Below are positions 34,874 to 44,911 of a DNA stretch of 64,000 nt, piece after piece. Source of the DNA: Winogradskyella pacifica (GTDB lineage Bacteria > Bacteroidota > Bacteroidia > Flavobacteriales > Flavobacteriaceae); NCBI RefSeq assembly GCF_013403915.1, contig NZ_JABFDI010000012.1, forward strand, positions 62,001 to 126,000. Direction: 5' to 3'. The position numbers were made by a program, and so were the translations under genes. Below the pieces are notes generated by a model. It made no database searches. It had not been told where the DNA came from and worked only from the letters and a program-made list of their open reading frames with translations. Numbering within the stretch: position 1 is the first letter of the stretch; the number at the start of each line of letters is the position of its first letter.

Positions 34874-34963
34874 TTATTTTTTCTTGTGACGATTAGCGCG
34901 TCTACGTTTCTTACGCTTGTGCGTCGCTACCTTGTGTCTTTTTCTTTTTTTACCACTTGGCAT
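34874..34963 (-). CDS. Conserved-looking 29-residue Lys/Arg-rich protein
   Basis: The minus strand at 34963 begins ATG, and the frame encodes MPSGKKRKRHKVATHKRKKR and nine more residues, ANRHKKK at the end. Two-thirds of the residues are basic. From memory, near-identical tiny proteins occur beside the RNase G gene in many Bacteroidota, and they resemble short ribosome-associated proteins. It lies between the rng and HU genes on the same strand. The rRNA-binding role is inferred from composition only. Confidence 0.75.
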   Translation of the reverse strand: MPSGKKRKRHKVATHKRKKRRRANRHKKK

Positions 34964-35007
34964 AATAAATAATGCTTTTTAAATTAATATTTTGTTTAAA
35001 TGCTTTC

Positions 35008-35298
35008 TTAGTTAACCTCCACATTAGATTTAACTCCTTCTAAAAATACTTTAGCAGGCTTAAATGCAGGAATGTTGTGTGCAGGAATTTTTATTGTAGT
35101 ATTCTTTGAAATATTACGACCTGTTTTTTCAGCTCTTGTTTTAATAATGAAACTTCCGAAACCTCTTAAATATACGTTATCTCCGCTCTCTAAAGATGTT
35201 TTTACTTCTTCCATAAAGGTTTCAACGGTCGCTTGGACATCACCTTTTTCGATACCTAATTTATCAGATATTTTCGCTACTAAATCAGCTTTTGTCAT
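35008..35298 (-). CDS. HU/IHF family DNA-binding protein
   Basis: A 96-residue nucleoid protein. The N-terminal helices (TKADLVAKISDKLGIEKGDVQ) and the beta-arm segment (GFGSFIIKTRAEKTGRN, with IPAHNIPAFKP) are the classic HU fold, with the intercalating Pro in the arm. Being next to mutY and ssb is the usual flavobacterial arrangement. It may be the HU or IHF (himA-type) form; the short sequence does not decide. Confidence 0.95.
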   Translation of the reverse strand: MTKADLVAKISDKLGIEKGDVQATVETFMEEVKTSLESGDNVYLRGFGSFIIKTRAEKTGRNISKNTTIKIPAHNIPAFKPAKVFLEGVKSNVEVN

Positions 35299-35432
35299 TT
35301 TTTACTAGTTTTAGGGTTACTATAAATTCTAAGGGATGCAAATATAGGTAATTTAATTTCAATAGTTCAAACGTAATTAATTAAAATTTAACACAATAAA
35401 CATTTAGTTTTGCTTTTCATTAAAAAAACGAA

Positions 35433-36473
35433 ATGGATTTTAATCACAAACTAATCAACTGGTATTCAGACAAAAAGAGGGATTTACCTTGGCGAGAAAC
35501 CAGCAATCCTTACTACATTTGGCTATCCGAAATAATTTTACAACAAACCCAAGTTAAGCAAGGGTTACCGTATTATAACGCATTTATTACGCAATACCCT
35601 ACCATTTTTGACCTTGCTAATGCCTCTGAAACGTCAATTTTAAAATTATGGCAAGGCTTAGGTTACTATTCTAGAGCTCGAAATCTACATTTTACAGCAA
35701 AACACATTGTTAATGAGTTAAATGGTAAATTTCCAGACACGTATAACGACTTATTAAAATTAAAAGGAGTTGGTGATTATACCGCAAGTGCCATCGCTTC
35801 GATTGCATTTAACGAAGTGGCAGCTGTTGTTGACGGCAATGTATACCGCGTATTATCGCGGTATTTCGGTATTGAAACTCCTATAAATTCAACTTTAGGC
35901 ATAAAAGAATTCAAATCTTTAGCTTCAACATTAATAGATCGCCATCAACCAGCAACATATAACCAAGCGATAATGGAGTTTGGAGCTATACAGTGTAAAC
36001 CAAAAAATCCAGATTGTTCTGTTTGCCCTTTTCAAGATAGTTGTGTAGCACTCCAAAATCAAATGGTTGATGTACTCCCTGTAAAGTTGAAAAAAACTAA
36101 GGTCACTGTTAAATACTTTAATTTTTTAGTGTTTATGGATCCTAATAAAAAGACGCTTTTTGAAAAACGCACTAAAAAAGGCATTTGGCAGCACCTCTAT
36201 CAATTCCCTTTAATAGAATCTGAAAAAAGTTTGACTCCAGAAGAGTTTCATCTTTTAAATTTTGAAGACTACGTATTAAAACAGGAAACATTAGATTACT
36301 CTTTATATAATGAAACAGATATAGTACACAAATTATCGCATCAGCATTTGCATACTAAATTTTGGATTATTGATGTAGCGGCGCTTCCAGAAGAGGCAAT
36401 TTTAATAAAAACCCTTACAAAATACCCCTCTCCTGTGCTTATAAGTGAATTTATAGACAATTTCAGTTTTTAG
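35433..36473 (+). CDS. mutY: A/G-specific adenine glycosylase
   Basis: A 346-residue base-excision enzyme that removes adenine opposite 8-oxoguanine. The catalytic Glu is in SEIILQQTQV (Glu33), the HhH motif with catalytic Asp is LKGVGDYTASAIASIAF then VDGNVYRVL, and the iron-sulfur cluster ligands are CKPKNPDCSVCPFQDSC. The C-terminal NUDIX-like domain that reads 8-oxoG is present. Length is normal. It is divergent from the HU gene and upstream of ssb, gldE and gldD. Confidence 0.97.
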   Translation: MDFNHKLINWYSDKKRDLPWRETSNPYYIWLSEIILQQTQVKQGLPYYNAFITQYPTIFDLANASETSILKLWQGLGYYSRARNLHFTAKHIVNELNGKFPDTYNDLLKLKGVGDYTASAIASIAFNEVAAVVDGNVYRVLSRYFGIETPINSTLGIKEFKSLASTLIDRHQPATYNQAIMEFGAIQCKPKNPDCSVCPFQDSCVALQNQMVDVLPVKLKKTKVTVKYFNFLVFMDPNKKTLFEKRTKKGIWQHLYQFPLIESEKSLTPEEFHLLNFEDYVLKQETLDYSLYNETDIVHKLSHQHLHTKFWIIDVAALPEEAILIKTLTKYPSPVLISEFIDNFSF

Positions 36474-36561
36474 AACCCTAAAGAAATCACATTTTTTTAC
36501 TACTTTTAAAGTAGTGGTTACGCAATTGAGTAACTTTACAACTTATTAAAAATTTATTATT

Positions 36562-37017
36562 ATGTCTGGAACTTTAAATAAAGTAATGTTGATTGGAAAT
36601 TTAGGCGACGAAGTAAAAATGCATTATTTTGATGATAAAAACTGCGTTGGCCGCTTTCCTCTTGCAACGAGTGAAACTTATGTAAGTAAGCAAACTAACG
36701 AGCGTGTTTCAAATACAGAATGGCATAATATTGTTGTTAGAAACAAAGCCGCTGAGATTTGTGAAAAATATCTTACTAAAGGTGACAAAGTCTATATTGA
36801 AGGCCGAATTAAAACTAGAAAATGGACCGATGACAAAGGTATGGAGCGTTATTCTACGGAAATTCAGTGTGATGATTTTACGTTTTTAACACCAAAAACG
36901 GATCAACAATCCTCACAACAATCAAAAAAGTCTAACCCATCTAATGCGAGTTCTCAATCGCAACCTTCTGCACCGACGAGCTCAGAGTCAGAAGAAAATG
37001 ATGATTTACCATTTTAA
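36562..37017 (+). CDS. ssb: Single-stranded DNA-binding protein
   Basis: A 151-residue tetrameric OB-fold protein that coats single-stranded DNA. The N-terminal domain has NKVMLIGNLGDEV and WHNIVVRNKAAE; YIEGRIKTRKW follows. A Ser/Gln/Pro-rich linker leads to the acidic tip ENDDLPF, which binds partner proteins. Length is normal. It is 20 bases upstream of gldE. Confidence 0.97.
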   Translation: MSGTLNKVMLIGNLGDEVKMHYFDDKNCVGRFPLATSETYVSKQTNERVSNTEWHNIVVRNKAAEICEKYLTKGDKVYIEGRIKTRKWTDDKGMERYSTEIQCDDFTFLTPKTDQQSSQQSKKSNPSNASSQSQPSAPTSSESEENDDLPF

Positions 37018-37037
37018 CCATTTAATCTCACTTAATT

Positions 37038-38357
37038 TTGGACCCAGAACCCACGGTTTTAATTTCATCCTTATTAATCGCTAATGCTTCATTTATTTCA
37101 AGTATTATCATAATTATAATTTTACTAACCTGTTCAGCTTTAATTTCGGGTGCTGAAGTTGCTGTATTCTCTTTAACAAAAACAAACTTAGACGAGGGCT
37201 TAGAAAACAAGTCACCAGCTATGTTAATTATTGCAAAGCTTTTAGAGCGGCCAAAAAAATTACTTGCCACCATATTAGTCGCTAACAATTTTATAAATAT
37301 TGCGGTTGTTTTGCTCTTTGCTTATGTAGGTGAAACATTGTTTAGTAGCATTACTCATACCCTTTTTCGATTTTTGGTTGAAGTTATTTCTGCAACATTT
37401 TTAATTTTATTGTTTGGAGAAATTATTCCTAAAATTTATGCCAGTAGAAATAGCGTAAAATTCTCTTCATTTATGGCGAGACCTTTACGGGTTTTAGATG
37501 TTATTTTTTCACCTTTAAGTTTACCGATGCGTTATGTAACCATTCAAATTCATAATAAATTTGGAAAACAACGTTCTAATCTTAGTGTCGATCAATTATC
37601 ACAAGCTTTAGAATTAACGAATGACAAGGACACTACAAAAGAGGAACAAAAACTATTAAAAGGAATTGTGTCTTTTGGAAACACAGACACCAAACAAGTG
37701 ATGCGTCCTCGAATGGACTTATTTGCACTAAGTATTAATACTCCTTACGACACCATTATTAGTCAAATTATTGACAATGGCTATTCTAGGATTCCGGTTT
37801 ACGAAGAAAGTATTGATACCATAAAAGGAGTCCTTTATGTAAAGGATTTATTACCACATTTAAATAAGAAAACATTTGACTGGACTACCATTTTACGTGA
37901 ACCTTTCTTTGTACCCGAAAACAAGAAACTAGATGATTTAATGGTAGAGTTTCAAACCAAAAAAGTGCATCTTGCAGTTGTTGTTGATGAATACGGGGGG
38001 ACGTCTGGTTTGGTATCTTTAGAAGATATTATTGAGGAAATTGTTGGAGATATCAGTGACGAATATGATGATGACGATTTAATTTACACTAAACTCAACA
38101 ATAACAATTATAGTTTTGAAGGCAAAACACCTTTAAAAGACGTTTATAAAATAGTCGGAATTGAAGACGATGCTGAATATTTTGAAGCCAAAAAAGGAGA
38201 TGCTGAAACCCTTGCTGGCTTTGTTTTAGAGATTTCTGGTGGATTTCCGAGAATAGGAAGTAAAATAAATTTTAAAAATTACGTTTTCACTGTAGAAGCC
38301 TTAGAACGCAAACGTATTAAACAAATAAAACTCACTTTATTAGACGCACAAGAGTAA
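37038..38357 (+). CDS. gldE: Gliding-motility-associated CBS-domain protein GldE
   Basis: A 439-residue membrane protein. The N-terminal DUF21/CNNM part has four hydrophobic helices and EVAVFSLTKTNLDEG. Two CBS domains follow (DLFALSINTPYDTI; LVSLEDIIEEIVGDISDEYD), then a CorC/HlyC C-terminal domain. A TTG start at 37038 (encoding MDPEPTVL) is used because it places the family's DPEP N-terminus; no ATG precedes the helices. GldE was found in Flavobacterium johnsoniae as needed for gliding, linked to GldD. The position between ssb and gldD confirms the name. Confidence 0.93.
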   Translation: MDPEPTVLISSLLIANASFISSIIIIIILLTCSALISGAEVAVFSLTKTNLDEGLENKSPAMLIIAKLLERPKKLLATILVANNFINIAVVLLFAYVGETLFSSITHTLFRFLVEVISATFLILLFGEIIPKIYASRNSVKFSSFMARPLRVLDVIFSPLSLPMRYVTIQIHNKFGKQRSNLSVDQLSQALELTNDKDTTKEEQKLLKGIVSFGNTDTKQVMRPRMDLFALSINTPYDTIISQIIDNGYSRIPVYEESIDTIKGVLYVKDLLPHLNKKTFDWTTILREPFFVPENKKLDDLMVEFQTKKVHLAVVVDEYGGTSGLVSLEDIIEEIVGDISDEYDDDDLIYTKLNNNNYSFEGKTPLKDVYKIVGIEDDAEYFEAKKGDAETLAGFVLEISGGFPRIGSKINFKNYVFTVEALERKRIKQIKLTLLDAQE

Positions 38358-38443
38358 TCCACGCCTATTAAACGTATTATTATTTACGAGATTGGTTAAT
38401 ACTAAACACCAGGTGCACCTTATAAAAACAATAAATAAAACAC

Positions 38444-39013
38444 ATGAAACGAATAGTTTTACCTCTTTTAAGTGTATTAATGCTAGGTTGTGGGGACGAT
38501 ACCTTACCTAAACCTAAGGGTTATTTAAGACTCGAATATCCAAACGCTGTTTATGAAAAAGCGATTCTTCCTTTACCTTTTTCTTTTGAAAAAAACACAT
38601 TGGCAGATCCTATTAAAACGGTAACATCATTAGGTAAAACTAATGGTATCAATATTAAATACACACCTTTAAAAGCCACTATTTACCTTACTTATAAAGA
38701 AGTTAAAAATGGCAATATTGATAGTTTACTTAGAGATGCTCAAAACCTTACGCAAAAACATGCTATAAAAGCTGATGAAATTTCTCATCAGTTATTTGAG
38801 AACAAAGAAGCAAATGTCTATGGTATGTTATATGAAATAGGAGGCAATGCTGCATCACAATCTCAGTTTTATGTTACAGATAGTATCAACCACTTTTTAA
38901 GCGGTTCGCTTTATTTCTATGCGAAACCAAATTATGATTCTATTTATCCGGCTTCAGAATATTTAAAAAAGGATATTACACGTATTATGGAAACGGTACG
39001 TTGGAAGGAATAA
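38444..39013 (+). CDS. gldD: Gliding-motility lipoprotein GldD
   Basis: A 189-residue lipoprotein. The signal MKRIVLPLLSVLMLGCGDD carries the lipid Cys at residue 16, and the mature part begins LPKPKGYLRLEYPNAVYEK, the family's opening. GldD acts with GldE in type IX secretion and gliding in Flavobacteria. It follows gldE by 86 bases. Length and context are as expected. Confidence 0.95.
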   Translation: MKRIVLPLLSVLMLGCGDDTLPKPKGYLRLEYPNAVYEKAILPLPFSFEKNTLADPIKTVTSLGKTNGINIKYTPLKATIYLTYKEVKNGNIDSLLRDAQNLTQKHAIKADEISHQLFENKEANVYGMLYEIGGNAASQSQFYVTDSINHFLSGSLYFYAKPNYDSIYPASEYLKKDITRIMETVRWKE

Positions 39014-39082
39014 ATATTCATAATACCTATTAGCATGCATAATTTAGTATTACTATATAAAATCGCAAATACTTTGAAATAA

Positions 39083-39110
39083 AAAAAGACAGCCAAATGG
39101 CTGTCTTTTT
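39083..39110. terminator. Bidirectional terminator between gldD and the SusC-like receptor
   Basis: AAAAAGACAGCC pairs with GGCTGTCTTTTT around an AAAT loop, with T-runs usable in both directions; it lies between two convergent genes. Confidence 0.9.
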
Positions 39111-39133
39111 TATTATAAATTATGACTTCAAGT

Positions 39134-41776
39134 TTAGAAGTTATAACGTAAACTCGCATTGAAAGTTCTTCCAATACCTAAATAGTAACCAAATGCATCT
39201 TTTTGGTTAATATAAGCTTCGTTAAATAAGTTATACACGTTAGCTCTAAATGTTAACGGGTTTTCTCCTAAAGAAAATCTGTATGTGATACCTGCATCTG
39301 CTAAAGTATACGCTGGTAATTTCACAGACTCATAAACATCATTAGATAAAGCTGCATCGGCAACATCTGCAGGGTCAACGAACTCATATAAACCAGAGTA
39401 AATGTTATAATCCATATCTACAGAAAGTCCCTTTGCTATATCAGCTCTAAAACCAAAACCAAAAGATGTCTGAGGTGCATTACCAATTTTAACGTTTGTT
39501 AAATCGACATTACCATCAGTAGTAATAAAATCTCCTGTATCGTCATTTTGTAATGTATATGGCGTTTCACCGTCATATTTCCAGTTACCAACAGAACCAA
39601 ATGTTCTAAAAGACCAAGATCCACCATATGGACGGTATTCCATATCAAACTCAACACCATTATGTTTTTGAGTTACATCCGTTAATCTATAAGTACTAAA
39701 TTCATCATCAGAAGTTCCAACAGTACCATCAGCACCAGCTTGAACCGGTCCATTTATAGATAAGAATCTATTTCCCCACTGTGTACTATAAATATCTACA
39801 TTAAGTCTTAATGTTCTATTTTTAAAACGGTAACCACCTTCAAAACCTAGAATCTCTTCATTATCTACGTCTGGCTCAGCAAGTGCATTATCATATCTAA
39901 TATCTGTAAAAATATTATCTAAGAAAGGTTGACGTGAGTAAAAACCTGCGTTAGCAAAAATAGAATGCTCTGTATTAATCTTATAAGCAGCACCACCTTT
40001 AATATTGTAACCTTCTTTACTTATTTTATCAGATTTACCCAATCCATTTCCTCGTCCTGTAAAAAACCCTTCTCTTTGGTAAGATTGTGTAGAAACAGCA
40101 GCTTGAACAAATGCAGAGAAGCTATCATTAGAATACTCAGCTTGACCAAATCCACCTAAATACTGAATTACTTCTTCATAGTTGTAATCATATCTCTGAT
40201 CATTATCAGCAGAATTAAATAAAGAAGACCATGGATCAGCATCAAAAGTTTCTGTAATTACATAATCACTAGGACGATCAGTTCTAAAATTATCGTTATA
40301 ACCATCTAAACCTAATGTATTTTCTAATTGTCTAAAGTGAATACCGTTATAAGTTCTAGCATCAATACCAAAATTCATTGACCAGTTTTCGTTAGCCTCA
40401 TATTGTAAATTAGAAAGTAAACCGTACCAGTTATGGTTGTTCATTGAAGAACGTCTTAAATAAGAATCTCCAAATGTACCGTATTGACCTCCGTTAATAG
40501 TTGTAGCAGTAGCAATGTTGTTTTCTTCGATTTGATCAAAGTCAATTTCTTCTGCATTTAAGCCATTACCACCAACTCTAACTCTACCGTTACCAACGTT
40601 ACCAGTACCACCACCACGTCCCCATGATGCATATAATACTGTAGATAAATCTAATTTATCATTGATATCAAAATCCCAGTTTAAGTTAGCCACTGGCTTA
40701 TGGTAAAAGTTACGACGTTCTGTAAAACGCTCACCTTCATAAAAACCAGAATTACTATTTGCTTTTTCACCATATTCTTGGTAAAACTCAAGGTCTTGAG
40801 AGAAGTTTTGGTCGTGCCATTGAGGAGCACCAGTAAGTAAAAAGTTAAATGTATTTTTTTCGTTTGGCTTATAACCTACAGAGAACATATAATTTTGTCC
40901 TTGACCAGCAGTACCAACAGAGTATTTTCTATGTGCTTGCCAGTGATCTAATAAGACAGAAAACGCCCATCCTTTATCGTTGATACCAGAATCATAACCT
41001 ATAGTACTTTTAACATAACTATCGTTACCACCTAAGAATCTTACAAATCCACCTTTTTCTTTGTCTGTAGTCTTAGAAACGATGTTTACCGTACCACCAA
41101 CAGAAGAAATCGCTAATTTAGAAGATCCTAAACCTCTTTGAACCTGCACTACATTAGCAACATCTGACATACCAGACCAGTTAGACCAGTACATTCTACC
41201 ATCTTCCATTCCATTAATCGGCTGACCGTTTAATAAATAAGCTGTGTTAGTTTGATCAAAACCTCTTAAGAAGATCTGACTATCACCAAATCCACCTGCT
41301 TGGTTAGAAACGTAAACAGACGGTGTGTTTTTCATAGCCTCTCCGAATTCAACATTACCAGAAGACTTAAGTTGAATGTCTCTACCTTTAATAGTAGAAA
41401 CTGCAACAGGTGTTTCTCTACTATTTGCTAAATCAATAACCCCTGTACCAACAACGATAACTTCATCTAAAGTGTTATCAAGTTCTAACGCTATAGTACC
41501 AAGATCAACACTTCCTTTAAATTTAATTATTTTAGTTTGAAACCCTACGTAAGAGATTTCAATTTCACCAGAATTGGAATTAACTGATAGTACAAAATTA
41601 CCATCAAAATCGGTGTCAGCTCCGTTTGAAGTTCCCTTTTCAAGAACATTCGCACCCGGAAGTGGTGAGTTCGTTTCTGCATCTATTACCTTACCTGTAA
41701 TAGAACTTTGAGCGTATGCAAATGTTGTTAAACTAGTTACAACAACAATACATAAAAAAAGACTAAATTTTTTCAT
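39134..41776 (-). CDS. TonB-dependent receptor with carboxypeptidase-like N-terminal domain
   Basis: An 880-residue outer-membrane receptor of the SusC/RagA-like group without an adjacent SusD. After the signal peptide, a carboxypeptidase-like beta-sandwich (ITGKVIDAETNSPLPGANV, about residues 25-100) and a TonB box-like LDEVIVVGTGVI precede the plug. The plug has QIFLRGFDQTNTAYLLNGQP and QVQRGLGSSKLAISSVGG. The barrel ends ASLRYNF. The substrate cannot be deduced; no SusD or glycosidase lies nearby. It is a single gene with its own terminator. Confidence 0.93.
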   Translation of the reverse strand: MKKFSLFLCIVVVTSLTTFAYAQSSITGKVIDAETNSPLPGANVLEKGTSNGADTDFDGNFVLSVNSNSGEIEISYVGFQTKIIKFKGSVDLGTIALELDNTLDEVIVVGTGVIDLANSRETPVAVSTIKGRDIQLKSSGNVEFGEAMKNTPSVYVSNQAGGFGDSQIFLRGFDQTNTAYLLNGQPINGMEDGRMYWSNWSGMSDVANVVQVQRGLGSSKLAISSVGGTVNIVSKTTDKEKGGFVRFLGGNDSYVKSTIGYDSGINDKGWAFSVLLDHWQAHRKYSVGTAGQGQNYMFSVGYKPNEKNTFNFLLTGAPQWHDQNFSQDLEFYQEYGEKANSNSGFYEGERFTERRNFYHKPVANLNWDFDINDKLDLSTVLYASWGRGGGTGNVGNGRVRVGGNGLNAEEIDFDQIEENNIATATTINGGQYGTFGDSYLRRSSMNNHNWYGLLSNLQYEANENWSMNFGIDARTYNGIHFRQLENTLGLDGYNDNFRTDRPSDYVITETFDADPWSSLFNSADNDQRYDYNYEEVIQYLGGFGQAEYSNDSFSAFVQAAVSTQSYQREGFFTGRGNGLGKSDKISKEGYNIKGGAAYKINTEHSIFANAGFYSRQPFLDNIFTDIRYDNALAEPDVDNEEILGFEGGYRFKNRTLRLNVDIYSTQWGNRFLSINGPVQAGADGTVGTSDDEFSTYRLTDVTQKHNGVEFDMEYRPYGGSWSFRTFGSVGNWKYDGETPYTLQNDDTGDFITTDGNVDLTNVKIGNAPQTSFGFGFRADIAKGLSVDMDYNIYSGLYEFVDPADVADAALSNDVYESVKLPAYTLADAGITYRFSLGENPLTFRANVYNLFNEAYINQKDAFGYYLGIGRTFNASLRYNF

Positions 41777-41936
41777 ATAAAATTTAAGTTAATTGGTTTT
41801 TTATCAGCGCAAAATTACGCAATACAATAGCTAAAACATTAACTAAATGTTAACAATTAAGCCGTACTAAGATAAATATAGAATTCTTAAATTTTACGCG
41901 CGGTTAGTTAAAATTATTAAAACTTTTTAACAATTT

Positions 41937-43583
41937 TTAACAATTTTCTTTATAGAATGCCAATAAATTTTGTGTTGATGCATCGTGAGTAGCCGACAAG
42001 CCCTCTTCTTTAAGTTCGCTTAAAATCGATTTTGCTAATTGTTTTCCCAATTCTACGCCAAATTGATCGTAGCTATAAATGTTCCAAATAATACCTTGAA
42101 CAAAGATTTTATGCTCGTACATAGCAATCAACTTCCCTAAGCTTTCTGGCGTTAATTTTTGAATTAAAAGTGAGGTTGTTGGTTTGTTTCCTTCAAACAC
42201 TTTGAAAGGTAAAAGCTCAGATGTAGCATCTTGTGAAAGTGATTGCCCTTCTAATTCCGATAAAACTTCAGCTTCTGTTTTACCATTCATTAAGGCCTCT
42301 GTTTGTGCAAAATAGTTAGACATTAACTTATCGTGATGGTCTTTGTTACCATATAAAGATTCAACATAACCAATAAAATCAGTAGGAATAAGTTTTGTTC
42401 CTTGGTGTATCAGTTGAAAAAAGGCGTGTTGTGAATTGGTTCCTGGCTCTCCCCAAATCAACGTTCCTGTTTGGTAGTTAACTTTGTCCCCATTTCTATC
42501 TACACTTTTACCATTACTTTCCATTATACCTTGTTGAAGGTAGGTTGCAAACTGGTTTAAATATTGTGTATATGGAATTATAGCTTCGCTTTCAGCCTTA
42601 AAAAAGTTATTATACCAAACGGTAAGCATAGCTGAAATTACGGGAATATTTTCTTTGAAATCTGCTGTTCTAAAATGCTCATCCATTTTATGAGCGCCTT
42701 CTAATAAGCTTTCAAAATGTTTGTAGCCTAGTGCCAAACTTATAGATAAACCGACAGCACTCCACAATGAAAAACGACCACCAACCCAGTCCTTCATAGG
42801 AAAGATATTGACTTCATCGATACCAAAAGCTTTTACACTTTCAATATTAGTTGACACTGCCACAAAATGCTTAGAAACCGCTTCTTGTGGCTGAGATTCT
42901 AAAAACCAAGCTCTAATAGAATTTGCATTAGATAAGGTTTCTTGCGTTGTAAATGTTTTTGAAACAATAACAAATAGTGTAGTCTCTGGATTTAAGTTTT
43001 TAATAACTTCCTGATAGTGATCACCATCTACATTACTTACAAAATGAGTTGTTAGTTGATTTTTATAATACTGTAGCGAATCTACTACCATTGCTGGTCC
43101 AAGATCCGAGCCGCCAATACCAATATTTACAACATCGGTAATAGCTTTACCTGTATGCCCTTTATGATCTCCATTAACAATAGAGTTGGTAAAGTTTTCA
43201 ATTTTCTTCTTAACATCATGAATTTCAGGAATTACATTTTCTCCATCTACAAAAACAGTAGCATCTTTAGGAGATCTTAAAGCCGTATGCAAAACCGCTC
43301 TTCCTTCGGTTGCATTAATGATATCACCTTCAAAATACTTAGAAATAGCATCTTTTAAGTCTTGCTCATTTGCTAATTCAATCAATAAATCAATCGTTTC
43401 TGTTGTAATTCTATTTTTAGAAAAATCGGCATAAAAGTCATCCCACTTAACCGTTAAATCATTAGCTCTTTCTGCGTCAGCACTGAATAAATCTTTTAAA
43501 TGCTTAGATTTAATTGTTTCAAAATGTGCTTGTAATTTCTTCCAAGCGTTTGTGGTTGTAGGGTTGGTTGCTTTTAATGCCAT
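41937..43583 (-). CDS. pgi: Glucose-6-phosphate isomerase
   Basis: A 548-residue cytoplasmic enzyme interconverting glucose-6-phosphate and fructose-6-phosphate. Motifs include IGGSDLGPAMVVDSL, VSKTFTTQETLSN and FPMKDWVGGRFSLWSAVGL, and the catalytic region GTNSQHAFFQLIHQG. Length is normal. Its ATG overlaps the stop of the M23 peptidase gene by one base (TAATG), so it is coupled to it. It is the last gene of the likely hmgA to pgi operon. Confidence 0.97.
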   Translation of the reverse strand: MALKATNPTTTNAWKKLQAHFETIKSKHLKDLFSADAERANDLTVKWDDFYADFSKNRITTETIDLLIELANEQDLKDAISKYFEGDIINATEGRAVLHTALRSPKDATVFVDGENVIPEIHDVKKKIENFTNSIVNGDHKGHTGKAITDVVNIGIGGSDLGPAMVVDSLQYYKNQLTTHFVSNVDGDHYQEVIKNLNPETTLFVIVSKTFTTQETLSNANSIRAWFLESQPQEAVSKHFVAVSTNIESVKAFGIDEVNIFPMKDWVGGRFSLWSAVGLSISLALGYKHFESLLEGAHKMDEHFRTADFKENIPVISAMLTVWYNNFFKAESEAIIPYTQYLNQFATYLQQGIMESNGKSVDRNGDKVNYQTGTLIWGEPGTNSQHAFFQLIHQGTKLIPTDFIGYVESLYGNKDHHDKLMSNYFAQTEALMNGKTEAEVLSELEGQSLSQDATSELLPFKVFEGNKPTTSLLIQKLTPESLGKLIAMYEHKIFVQGIIWNIYSYDQFGVELGKQLAKSILSELKEEGLSATHDASTQNLLAFYKENC

Positions 43584-44899
43584 TATTTTATATCTGTATT
43601 TGTATCTTCTGTTATTGTGTTTTCTGGTTGAATTGATTGCCCTTCCAAGAAAAAGATATCATCTAGTTGTTGTTTTATCGGTTTAATATAATCTAGATAT
43701 TTCACTTTTAGACTATCTGAAATAGGCATGGCCTCTGGTAATTTTTGTTTAAATGGATCGACTTCTTTTCCATTTTTCCAAAAACGATAGCACACATGGT
43801 TTCCTGAAGAGCTACCTGTATTACCAACGTAACCTATAATATCACCTTGTTTTACAAATTCGCCAACCTTAACATTACGACGAGACATGTGCAAATATTG
43901 CGTCTCATAAGTAGCATTGTGCCTAATTTTTACATACTTCCCATTTCCACTTCCATAACTAGACTTCGTTACTGTACCACTCGCAGTTGCCATTATCGGA
44001 GTTCCGTTTGGTGCAGCAAAATCGGTTCCTCGGTGTGCCTTGACGCGATAACCGTAATGTGCGATTCTTCGTTTTAAATTATAACGCGACGAAATACGAC
44101 TAAACTGCACAGGTGCTTTTAAAAATGCACGACGTAGGTTTTTTGCGTCTTCATTAAAATAATCTACAATACCTTTAATGGAGTCTGTTTGAAATTTGAA
44201 TGCATAAAGTGAATCACCGTTATGCTCAAAATAGGCTGCTTTTACATTCTGTATCCCTGCATAAATAGTATCATCAATATATTTATCGGTATAAATGACT
44301 TTGAAACGATCTCCCTTTTGCAAGCGCCTAAAATCTATAGTCCATGCATAAATTTCATCTGCCATTTTATAAGCTAACCGCTGACTTAAACCTTTATCTT
44401 CAAGCGTCTTGGAAATACTACTTTCTATAATTCCTGTTGCTGTTTTTTCAACATAGGTAATAGGCTTTTTACTTGTATAAGCATGAATGGAATCTTTTAA
44501 ACCAATAACAACATACTCTTCCTGATTAGGCTGGTATATAAATGTACTTGGACTTGGTAGACTATCTTTTTCGGATTCTTTTGAATATAATAAAGTAAAC
44601 GGTCGTCCTGGATGTAGTTTCCTAATATCGAACGTATCTTTAGTAATTTCTGCAATTTGAAAAATATTAGGATACCCAATATTATACCGTTGCATAATTT
44701 CACCAAAACTATCACCAGATTTAATAGTGTCTCGTTTTACAATGTAATTATTGATATCGAAACCAAACTCTAGAATTTTCTCTTCTTCAACTATTTCGGC
44801 TTGTTCTTTTTCGTATGCTATTTCTGCCGAGTTATCTTCTTTACAAGCATATATACTTACTGCAATTACAGCAATTGTCATTAATCGTTTTAACTGCAT
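43583..44899 (-). CDS. M23 family metallopeptidase lipoprotein
   Basis: A 438-residue lipoprotein (lipid Cys at about residue 19 in AVSIYACKED). The N-terminal part has a LysM/OapA-like segment (KSGDSFGEIMQRYNIGYPN). The C-terminal peptidase M23 domain shows HRGTDFAAPNGTPIMATASG, with zinc His/Asp, and HMSRRNVKVGEFVKQGD, then NHVCYRFW. It cleaves peptidoglycan cross-bridges, probably at division or growth sites. Gene order TDO, M23, pgi is conserved in this window's operon. Confidence 0.93.
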   Translation of the reverse strand: MQLKRLMTIAVIAVSIYACKEDNSAEIAYEKEQAEIVEEEKILEFGFDINNYIVKRDTIKSGDSFGEIMQRYNIGYPNIFQIAEITKDTFDIRKLHPGRPFTLLYSKESEKDSLPSPSTFIYQPNQEEYVVIGLKDSIHAYTSKKPITYVEKTATGIIESSISKTLEDKGLSQRLAYKMADEIYAWTIDFRRLQKGDRFKVIYTDKYIDDTIYAGIQNVKAAYFEHNGDSLYAFKFQTDSIKGIVDYFNEDAKNLRRAFLKAPVQFSRISSRYNLKRRIAHYGYRVKAHRGTDFAAPNGTPIMATASGTVTKSSYGSGNGKYVKIRHNATYETQYLHMSRRNVKVGEFVKQGDIIGYVGNTGSSSGNHVCYRFWKNGKEVDPFKQKLPEAMPISDSLKVKYLDYIKPIKQQLDDIFFLEGQSIQPENTITEDTNTDIK

Positions 44900-44911
44900 T
44901 AATTAAGCTAA

